Shown: in pieces, positions 55,305 through 64,000 of the stretch | Layout: each line of letters begins with the position of its first letter | Position numbering within the stretch: the first letter of the stretch is position 1 | Source: Cladocopium goreaui | Lineage: Eukaryota; Sar; Dinophyceae; Suessiales; Symbiodiniaceae | DNA length: 64,000 bases | Direction of reading: 5' to 3' | Assembly (NCBI GenBank): GCA_947184155.2 | Contig: CAMXCT020001813.1 | Location: 296,907-360,906 of the forward strand | The notes under the pieces: model-generated | The model's database searches: none | Told to the model about the DNA's origin: nothing | The model's input: the letters and a program-made list of their open reading frames with translations, nothing else | Translations under genes and position numbers: made by a program

Positions 55305-55450
55305 TTAGCTCAGTTTCTGGACACTTGAGGCAGCCATTTGTCGCACCATCACCTGGGCCTGTTCAAAGCTCAGAGGTTCGGATCGGATCAGAGTCCATTT
55401 CGGATCGATCTGAAGAAGTCGGCTGGTTGCCACCATGTTTCGGCAGGTGA
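55305..55450 (-). CDS. Likely minus-strand exon; unrecognised
   Basis: The minus strand reads VATSRLLQIDPKWTLIRSEP then LSFEQAQVMVRQMAASSVQ, ending in a stop or at a CAG/GTGATG donor. Composition is protein-like, and there is no competing plus-strand frame of equal quality. Confidence 0.4.
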
Positions 55451-55544
55451 TTTTGTGTGATTTTTCGGCACAAACCACTCTCAAAAGCTCAAAGTATCCT
55501 GGCAAGAGACCCCAAACAGTGTGGGGGGAGTAAAAGGCTAATGT

Positions 55545-55672
55545 ATTATGATGTTGATGAAGATGTTAACTTTGATGTTGTTGATGTTGTTGTTGTTGTT
55601 GATGATGATGATGATGATGACGACGACGACGACGACTCTACGACGACGACGACGACGATGATGATGATGATT

Positions 55673-55715
<43 letters not shown>

Positions 55716-55722
55716 CGAGGAC

Positions 55723-55814
<92 letters not shown>

Positions 55815-56035
55815 CGAGGACGATGATGATGACGACGACGACAATGATGATGATGATGATGATGATGCTGATGCTGATGGTGATGGTGATGGTGGTGATG
55901 ATGGTGATGATGATGATCACGACGACGATGATGATGAGAGGAAGATGATGAGAGGAAGATGATGAGAGGAAAATGATGAGAGGAAGATGATGAGAGGAAG
56001 ATGATGAGAGGAAGACGAGGATGTTGATGTTAAGG
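55545..56035. repeat. (GAT)n microsatellite
   Basis: Nearly 500 bp of GAT/GAC repeats, grading into GAGAGGAAGATGAT units at about 55935-56020. Long Asp/Met/Ile-rich open frames on both strands are artefacts. Confidence 0.95.
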
Positions 56036-56095
56036 AGGACGAAGATGAGCAGGTTGAGGAGGATGTTGTTGAGGAGGAAGACCGATCCCAAGACC

Positions 56096-56400
56096 GGGAA
56101 GCACAAATTGTGCGAGCCTGCGCAGGCGAAATGCACATGGACAGAGTACAACAACCATTTTGTACGGAAATTTACAGGGAAAACGACCGGGGACACCTCC
56201 GGGGACATCGTTTTGTGCGAGCTGCGCAGTCGAAATGCACATGGACACGTCACAAAAACCATTTTGTACGTAAATTTACAGGGAAAATGCCGGACCCGTA
56301 TCCCGCGACACCCATTTTTGTGTGAGCTTGCGCAGTCGAAACGCACATGGACATGTCACAACAGGCATTTTGTGCGGAAATTCACAGGGAAAAAACCGGA
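56096..56400. repeat. Tandem repeat of about 104 bp, three copies
   Basis: Three units each contain TTGTGCGAGC[TC]..GCGCAG, TCGAAA[TC]GCACATGGACA, CATTTTGT[AG]CGG/TAAATT and CACAGGGAAAA. The repeat keeps an open plus-strand frame (peptide motif HFVRKFTGK in two units), but frames differ between units. Repeat status is clear, coding status is not. Confidence 0.8.
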
Positions 56401-57546
56401 CGCTTCGGATACCACCTCGATTGAACACCGGGCCCTAACACCTACCGTAAGAACTCCTCAGTGTGGACACACTGTTTTGGGAAAAACTCTAATCTCAACC
56501 ATATTTTCCCACATCACAATTCTGAAGCGAAATTTCATGCCGCTGGGCATGGCTGGGCATGGCTGGGCATGGCTTAAAACACAAAAAACACACGAGGTTC
56601 GGGGCAGCTGCACATGGCGTTGCTGGCTGGGGCCATAGCAATTGGCACCTGGCTTGCCCACCCTCCGGCAATCAACCATGGCTGACTGGAAAATCCCTTA
56701 TAGTTGGAGGTTTAATGGGACAAATCATCTATAAATTTAAGAATGGCGGATTTTCCATTGCCATGTTGCCGCAGGGTAAACCCTGATGTTTTTGGTTTTC
56801 TCAGGTATTTCCGACAAGATGCGATGTGAAACATCCAAAGAGTTTCAAGGGTTGACCATCTAAAATAGGGCCAGAAGTTCGAAGGTGTTGTAGCTGCATT
56901 GCGACTGTTGCGGCAGCATCGCTTGTCGCTTCTGAGGTTCCAACTTTGAGTTCAGTGTTGAAGCAGCCGCTTGGGTGAACGGTGTTGGTGATGCTTCAGA
57001 ACCCGGGCCTCATTTAATCATTTGGATGCGTCTCTAAAGGGATGGAATCTGACTGCAAATCTCAATTTCCCTCGTTGACTAAGTTTGGGTTAGATCAACC
57101 ACTTTTAACAAACATATCCCCTTGATCCCTTGATTCTTATCTACGTTTTTCGGCTTGAAACAGGCAATGTTTTTTGCCCCCATTGATTGTTGCTGAATCT
57201 CTCCTTGACTGGCAGTTCACCCACAGTTGCCAGTGATGGTAAATAGGAATCCCTTTTGGCAAAGGTCACAAGTCCGGTAGTCACTGTTTGTAGGTCCAAG
57301 TTACAACTGTTTGATACCCCTCTTTTTGGGCGAAACATGGCCCAGCAGATCATTCTTGCTGCACCCCCAAATCCGATGCTGGGCCATCATCATTTTCCCA
57401 ACATCAAATGGCCATTTGGGGAGTATGCCCATTTTCAGACATACTCAAATATCATATCAAGTCAATTAATCAGTTATATATATATATACATATATCTTAT
57501 ATCTCATTGTATCACTATGATATTCCTATATTGCACCCGTTTGATA

Positions 57547-58045
57547 CCTGAAGTCTGGGGGGTTGAAGCCACCAACTACCACTGGTTCTTTTTCAAGGCG
57601 AAACATCTTCTTGAAAACCTGCGCCACAGTGACTCTGGTGAATATGACCAAGTGCCACGAGCTTCTGGGCCTGCAGATGGGCGGCCGTTTTCGGTTTGGT
57701 TGAGTTTTTGTTTGTTGGATTTTCCAAAGAATATGCGTGACGCTTGAGGTTTTCAGGGTTTGGTGTGTAGAAAAGAGTAAATCATGGGAATGAAAGCTGT
57801 ATCTCAAGGGATACCCGCAGTACACGTCGTATACTTTTTACACCAATGGGCTGACCCACAAGACCAATTCAAAGGCACCGCTAGCCGCTAGACTTCTGGA
57901 GCTGAGAAGCTTCGGGCGACTGTTGAGCATGTCGACCCAAGGGCTGGACTCCACCATTGGAAGTCAGCAGTTTTGCAATGTTTTGCAGTTTTGGTGGACT
58001 CAGATAGACTTCGTGCCAGTTTCTTTGTTGAAAGTTTTTGTTTGA
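57547..58045 (+). CDS. Two likely exons; unrecognised gene
   Basis: 57547 to about 57695 reads EVWGVEATNYHWFFFKAKHL and LLENLRHSDSGEYDQVPRAS. 57821-58045 follows ACCCGCAG and is open for 74 codons to TGA: FYTNGLTHKTNSKAPLAARL, LELRSFGRLLSMSTQGLDST. GC3 is good in the first part of each. No family recognised. Confidence 0.45.
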
Positions 58046-58049
58046 GACC

Positions 58050-58830
58050 CACGATGAATTCCTCGAATTCAGATCATGTCATGATGCCGCTCTCACTGGG
58101 ACGGAGGCCAGTGAAGGACGTTTTGACCAGGATGGATGCAGGGGCTCCTAGTGACCAAGGCAGCACTAACCCCAAACCCGTTGATGGATCAAAATTTGGG
58201 GCATCACCAGCCTGCAACTGCAGGCCCAAGTGGGTCAACAGCTGCTTATGTTTGTTGGAAGTTGAAGGGACAAAGTTATTTACAGGACCCTGAAGGTATT
58301 TTTTGGGGCTAAATCCCTGCAGAGGCATCACATGATATCCCCACCATCCCCATTTCACCATTGGTTTTACATGGTTTTACTATGTTTTACTGTTGAAATT
58401 GACTATATTTGGAAGATTTTGGGTTCCACCATTTTAGGAAAATCCATCATTTGGAGGTTTCAAAGCCATGGTTTCATTCCAAAACACATCCCAGGCCCAA
58501 GCGACTTTGGTGGAACATTTGGGCATCCCTGACGATGACTTGTCGGGGACCATAGTTGGACCTTTCAGGATGCCAATGACTGGACCTTTCAGAAAGATAT
58601 CTTCATTACTTGAATCATCTTGAATCTCATAAAATTATATAAAATTATATAAAAAAGATCTATTTGCCGCCTGGCTTCTCATATCATGACACCGCCGCTC
58701 TCACCTCTCCGGTTGAATCTGGCCTGCAGGATCTACTACACTTTGATGTTGACCACAAGCTTGTCGAGGTCCCGAGCAGTCACAAAACACCTGGCTTGAA
58801 AAGCTTGCCCACGGGCATGAACCGCCTTCT
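58050..58830 (+). CDS. Possible exons; unrecognised
   Basis: About 58051-58250 reads VMMPLSLGRRPVKDVLTRMD, with an alternative frame near its end (SLQLQAQVGQQLLMFVGS). About 58670-58820 reads YHDTAALTSPVESGLQDLLH and FDVDHKLVEVPSSHKTPGL. Between them (58300-58660) is intron-like AT-rich DNA. Confidence 0.3.
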
Positions 58831-59117
58831 ACATCTTTGTTGTTTCTATCATTGTTACATGTTGCCAAATTGCTGAACATCCAGCAATTTGGTGGTTTAA
58901 ACATATTTAAGCTAGCAAACATTCTCAACCATTTTTTCGGAGTCACTCACTCTCGAGCACCAGCAACTCTGACCAACCTCAAACTGGAATGGAGCATCAT
59001 CTGCGCGAAGCCGCGAACCACTGTTTCTCACTTCGCAAACCCAAACCATAATCAACTTGGGATGATTCGCATCGCAGAATTGACCCAAACATCAATTGGA
59101 TTTCATGTAAATTTTCT

Positions 59118-59320
59118 ATGCTTTGCTTCGTGATTTGCTGCCCAACTCCACATGGCAAATTCTGTTCCGTCGGTGGATCCAGCAGGACCACCGCTCAACG
59201 CTTGGCACTGAAGAAGTGTGGGGCAGTGGAGGAATTGGTGCACCTCCTTCAGATGACCTACAGCGTCCCTCGGACCTGAAACGTGGAGCTGCGAGGCAAC
59301 GAGACAGGGAATCACCGAGT
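59118..59320 (+). CDS. Likely exon; unrecognised
   Basis: The frame reads LPNSTWQILFRRWIQQDHRS, TLGTEEVWGSGGIGAPPSDD and DLKRGAARQRDRES, hydrophilic with fair GC3. A minus-strand frame overlaps (59116-59454) but is less convincing. A further short candidate after TTCTAG at about 59500-59550 has no clear frame. Confidence 0.4.
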
Positions 59321-59599
59321 TCTAGGGGTTTGATGTGTAGGAAAGCCATGGAACCATGGAAAGCCTGGATTTCGGTGTTGGGGTTGTCACTCACTGAGTC
59401 GATTTGGAGTGAAAAATGAAGGTCTGAACCCCCTCGTTGGATTGTCCCAGCCATGAGTCATATGCCTTTCCTGAAACTCTTCCCTTGAGCTAATTCTAGG
59501 CTCGCTGTGAAGATTCCGAAGTTTGGCCCTGGGTCAGTTCACTATGGTAGCCTGGTGAACATTAAAATCCGTGACAAATGGATGTTGATGAAATATGGT

Positions 59600-59719
59600 A
59601 CCTTCTGGTTATTTGACGTATCGATGGAAAATCACTATTTTAATTGAATTGGCAATCATTATATATCATCTGTGAATGAGCCATTTACTATAGCTATGTT
59701 CAATAGCCAGAGGGTATAT
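59600..59719. repeat. MITE-like element, family 1, diverged copy
   Basis: Ends TACCTTCTGGTTATTTGAC and GTTCAATAGCCAGAGGGTA are imperfect inverted repeats matching those at 2253-2356. The middle is AT-rich. A partial end also occurs at about 54474-54500. Confidence 0.55.
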
Positions 59720-59839
59720 ATAATTGGTTTTCACATGTCCCCATGAGTAGAATATCTCTGCAACGTCAGCGGTTGGCATGCATGGGCACATTTACATCAA
59801 TAAATCGATGAACAAGCAGAAGGACAGCGAAGAACAATA

Positions 59840-60706
59840 TCACACATCATTCACAATATACACATAATATATATGTATATCTATACATTATATATATATA
59901 CATAATATATATATATATACATAATATATATATATATACATAATATATATAGATATATACATATGCATACATAAGAGTTACATATATATACATATATACA
60001 ATATATATATATATATATACATAATATATATATATATACATAATATATATATATATATACACATAATATATATACAATATATGTATATAATAAATAAATA
60101 AATATATATATATATACATAATATATATATACATAATATATATATATACATAATATATATATACATAATATATATATATACATGATATATATACACATAA
60201 TATATATAATATACGCATTATATATATATGCATAATATATATAATATACATAATATATATAATATACATAATATATATATAATATACATAATATATATAA
60301 TATACATAATATATATATATACATTATATATATATATTTATATTCACATAACATATATATATATATATATGAATATTGATAGTATATATATATATATTCA
60401 TAATATATATATACATATATATATATATTCATAGTATATATATATATATATTCATAATTTATATATATATATATATATTATGAATATATATATATATATT
60501 TATATTCATAATATATATATATATTCATAATATATATATATATTCATAATATATATATATATATATTATACACATACATTATATTGATACATGTATAATA
60601 TATATATATATTCATAATATATATCTATCTATATATATATTATACACATACATTATATTTCTACATGTATAATATATATATATATAATATTATATATATG
60701 TATATC
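59840..60706. repeat. (TA)n microsatellite, about 870 bp
   Basis: TATATACATAATATA units with local higher-order patterns (AATATATATAATATACATA near 60235-60310; ATTCATAATATATA near 60375-60610). Not coding. Confidence 0.95.
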
Positions 60707-60719
60707 CACTGCCTCCCAG

Positions 60720-60800
60720 GAGAGCAAGGATCACCTGTTGGCCGAGCTGGCCAGCAGCGTTGGGCAGCTGTGTAATGAGGAGGAGCAGCACCAGGGTTGA
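60720..60800 (+). CDS. Terminal exon with TGA; unrecognised gene
   Basis: It follows CTCCCAG and reads ESKDHLLAELASSVGQLCN then EEEQHQG and stop, 26 codons with near-uniform G/C third bases. It looks like a genuine 3'-terminal exon whose upstream exons lie before the TA tract. Confidence 0.5.
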   Translation, partial: ESKDHLLAELASSVGQLCNEEEQHQG

Positions 60801-61629
60801 TGAGTTTGGACCCAGAAGAGGCTGGTCACGTGGCTAGACATTGACAGTGTTTCACAGGAATCCCAATAGTTACGAACTGATTCAGGATTTCGCAACCATC
60901 CACAGTATGTATAGATATGTTGAGTATTTAAGCCATGTAGAACAGAGATTGAATATTAACAATATTAAATACCTGCAAGAAGGGTTCCCAAATGAATCAG
61001 TTTACAATTAGAAACGGTTCTTCTGGGGGTATTTCATAGTAGGGGAACTCTTGCTTACAGGAGGGCGCAAAAAGTTCAGTTTTGAACTCCCAAGAAGGAT
61101 TTCTACATATATGTATATATATATACATACATATTTTGTCATCATAAAGAATTGGGACTGAACTGGCGCGAGGTTTTGCTCCATGCTTTGCTGAGGAAAA
61201 TTTATCATCCCTGGACTCCAGGACATTCGATGCAGTATGGCGGAAGCAAAGCACCTCGGTACGAAAACGTGGGTTGGCCAACTGGTTAGGGTACCAGAGG
61301 TGCTACTGTGATCATCGAACGGGTCGCAGCATGTAACTGCAGAGGCACCTTAGGAACTCAAGGGATCATCCCGAAGCAACTGGAGACCGGCTGATTGTCA
61401 TCAGGGATCTTACCATGGCGGAGATCAACAAAGAAAGTGCCTAGATCAACTAGGGTTCATGGTAGATTGGTAGATGTATCTACAAGACTATCATTTATAG
61501 CCTATAATAGGGTTAAAAGTTAAAACGCCTATCATTTATAGCATAAGCTTTGAGAGATAGAATACAAACTTCCGGACTATACACCTACTTTCCACACGTG
61601 TGCATTCTGGCCTTCGTTTCTGTCAACCA
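60801..61629. other. No gene seen
   Basis: AT-rich DNA with a short TA tract (61108-61135). No exon signals. Confidence 0.45.
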
Positions 61630-61693
61630 CAACGATTTGCCGAGCCGAGGGTCTTCCGGCGTTTGCTGAGCCTCTACACCGACTACCCGTGCA
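61630..61693 (+). CDS. Likely exon; unrecognised
   Basis: The highest-GC3 frame reads RFAEPRVFRRLLSLYTDYPC. A second frame continues open to 61931 but with poorer bias. Confidence 0.4.
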
Positions 61694-61739
61694 GTTCTCG
61701 TTTGAGGCCTGGCGGTCTGCTGAGATGGCAATCGGGACT

Positions 61740-63550
61740 CAATCTATTGATTTTATCTATGATTGTCTAATTGAAATCCAAGATTTTGAACTTCGAAGCA
61801 AGATAACCCTCACCCCGTTGCCACGGACGTGCCAGGGCAAAGCTAATGTTTGCCATTCGGCAGCCGGGGGCACCCAGCCATTGCTGGTTGATCTCACTAT
61901 TTCTTGTGGGAGAATATCAAGCAATCAATAATGAACACTGGTAACAATGATATCACACATTGCTGATTGATTGCTGATTGATTGCTGATTCATATCCTCC
62001 AAGAGATCCTGATTTCAACGGTTTATGCCCAGCTTGGGATGTGCTGTGAAACCAGGTTCTGCATTGCTGGCAGTTCCACATCAGAATCCTTGCGGGATGT
62101 CGGAGAGCCCAGAAACCCATGGTTTTATATCCACAAATTTGGGGGTTTCCTAAGTCATGGGGGTACCCCAATAGCTGGATGGTTTATAATGGAAGATTCT
62201 ATGAAAATGGATGATAACTAGGGGTTCCCAAATAGACAGGTTTCCTGCGATTTCTTACTTCAATCAAGTCTCGGAATTCAAGTTTCACCCGAGAATTCCT
62301 GCGTCGGGTTCGACATGGCCAAGGGCTGACCAAACATTCGATTTGGGTTTCAACCTGACCCCAGAGCGGGTGACGTGTATATAGACCATTATAGACCCAG
62401 TACTGAACCACGCTCAATGTTACATTTTTAGAAAGCGTAGAATCTTGTTCCCCCCTGGGATGCCAAAGGCTCAATGACCCCTCTCAAAGAACCAGTAGAA
62501 AATCAAGCCACAACAAGGAAAACATACTCATTCTGAGGCTTCTATCTCCATTTTCCGGGGTCCGGGTCATCATTTTTCGGGAAAAGAACAAAAAAGTCCT
62601 CTGCAGATGATCTCCAAAGTCATCAACTTGCCTTGTAAATGGGCGATTTCACACATATATATATATATATATTCACAGCTTCAGGGGATATTACCTAAGT
62701 TTTGACTTGTATAAATAAAGTACCTTAAAAATCTTAAAAAGTTAAGACAACAAAACCACATTTCTAAGGCTCCAAATGACTCTCGATCAATACCTATTAA
62801 TACAGTTTCTTGGATCAAGATCCATCTAGCCATTTCGATGTGACCACCACATCGCAAGTGACAAAATGCACAGTTTTGGCGAGTTCAGTTTTCGCTGAGC
62901 CCAGGATGTAGCTCCTATACTGCCGCAGGTGATCGAGGAGATGGGGTCTTAACCATCTACACTGGAGATATAGAATGGGGACATATGTGTGTATATATAT
63001 ATTATTGTTGTTATTGTTATTATTATTATTATGATTATAATATATATATATAGATATATGTACATATATCATATATGTACATATATCATATATGTACATA
63101 TATCATATATGTACATATATCATATATGTACATATATCATATATGTACATATATATATATATGTACACATATGTATATATATATATACATACATATGTAC
63201 ACATATGTATATATATATATACATGTATGACCAAGGATGATCTGGGGGGGGAGCCTCAGATCCAAAGGAGCTGTCAGAGCTGGTTGGAGCCTCAGTAGCG
63301 CCCATGGTATGCCGCATGACTGGGTTAGGTGACACTCTCCGCTGGATATGGGATTTATGGATAATATACACAAAAAATCATATTTCTTCATATTTACATT
63401 TATGTTCATTGATTCAAGTTTGTACAGATTATTTTCAGACACACCCACCTGGCATATAGTTTCTTATATATAAAGCCATGACCCATTAAACCACAATGTT
63501 TGTTGCTTAAGCTTCCCATATATATTCTGTATTCCCTTTTGTCAACGGAT
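61740..63550. other. Intronic or intergenic DNA with repeats
   Basis: It contains a family-2 MITE copy (62145-62245), a three-fold TTGCTGATTGA repeat (61960-61990), a TA tract (62655-62672), an ATT run (62998-63035) and about six copies of a 17-bp unit ATATGTACATATATCAT (63050-63150) running into TA/CATA repeats. No firm exon. Confidence 0.6.
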
Positions 63551-63554
63551 CGCC

Positions 63555-63865
63555 AGGTGCAGTCCAGTCAGTCCTTCGACACTTTGGATGGTGACTTGGT
63601 GCAGAAAAGGATGGCAACACCTTTGGGTTTGCGAGCCCTTTTTCACCGCCAGAGGTGGGCCATGTGGACCTTAACTATGGAATCAATGGAATCAATTAGA
63701 GCCGAAAAGCATCCAATTTTGAAGTCTTGGGTTCAAATGTTGAGGCAGAGATTCCATCCCTTTTGTTTTTTTTCTCCCATCTGAGCATCACCCCGGCTTC
63801 GCAGTTGCCAACTGGGATGATCCTCAAAAAAAGTTGGTGATGCACACCAACTTAGTAAGCAACGT
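63555..63865 (+). CDS. Two likely exons near the window end; unrecognised
   Basis: About 63557-63653 follows CGCCAG and reads SFDTLDGDLVQKRMATPLGL then RALFHRQ, ending before GTGGGC. About 63800-63865 follows TTCGCAG and reads ANWDDPQKKLVMHTNLVS. Good splice contexts; family unknown. Confidence 0.4.
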
Positions 63866-64000
63866 CACTGGAATGTTGGTTAGGATTGGGGTCACTATCC
63901 CAAAAAAACCTTGTTTCAGTTTGATGAATGTAAAAGATTCAGCTGCCGGCTGCAATATCGACATTTTTCACCGTCTAATGAGAGAGACACCTTGGAGTTA

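Noticed and set aside
55457..56346. Met/Asp- and Ile-rich ORFs on both strands
   Set aside because: Translations of the (GAT)n microsatellite.
59847..60434. Tyr/Ile-rich ORFs of up to 183 codons
   Set aside because: Translations of (TA)n repeats; the same applies at 7.7, 38.7, 53.0 and 63.1 kb.

Overview
The window looks like nuclear DNA of a dinoflagellate, probably Symbiodiniaceae-like. The evidence is short exons in long introns, introns that open with GA or GC as well as GT and always close with AG (mostly before G), abundant TA-rich microsatellites, and GC-rich third codon positions in exons. No bacterial, organellar or viral gene organisation is seen. The organism call is inference.

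Layout. 1-4.4 kb: a few likely exons of an unrecognised gene and two MITE-like hairpin repeats. 4.4-29.25 kb: one major-facilitator gene of the SLC37 / glycerol-3-phosphate-transporter type. Most of its splice junctions can be placed by phase. Its N- and C-terminal halves are separated by a 17.6-kb block of nested mobile elements (8.42-25.99 kb). 29.3-46.4 kb: satellites and microsatellites with scattered GC3-rich exons of one or more unrecognised genes. 46.5-52.0 kb: a second, decayed mobile element on the minus strand. 52-64 kb: microsatellites, three families of short inverted-repeat elements and more isolated exons.

The main discovery is the mobile-element system. Element A (9.58-22.76 kb) carries an intact 908-aa ORF with an N-terminal GIY-YIG endonuclease, a central CxC motif and a C-terminal reverse transcriptase. 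That order matches the permuted N-terminal-endonuclease clade of Penelope-like elements (Naiad/Chlamys type). Unlike those, it has seven further ORFs on the same strand, including a Myb/SANT-like protein and two ORFs paralogous to each other. It is flanked by ~600-bp direct repeats (pseudo-LTRs, here called R). Element B (minus strand) is a frameshifted relative with its own ~520-540-bp R repeats. Short internal segments S1-S3 share the leader of A or B but carry no ORFs; they look like non-autonomous partners.

All R and internal segments join at (TG)n. Every internal segment ends in a GC-rich hairpin directly before (TG)n. Every R begins with a small covarying hairpin followed by TAAAACTTCT. 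Every R also carries an interleaved double inverted repeat (a-b-a'-b') around a conserved AACGAAG loop inside a closing stem. The A and B versions have almost unrelated stem sequences but the same 8-bp and 11-bp pairing. This is compensatory evidence for a conserved pseudoknot-like RNA of unknown role.
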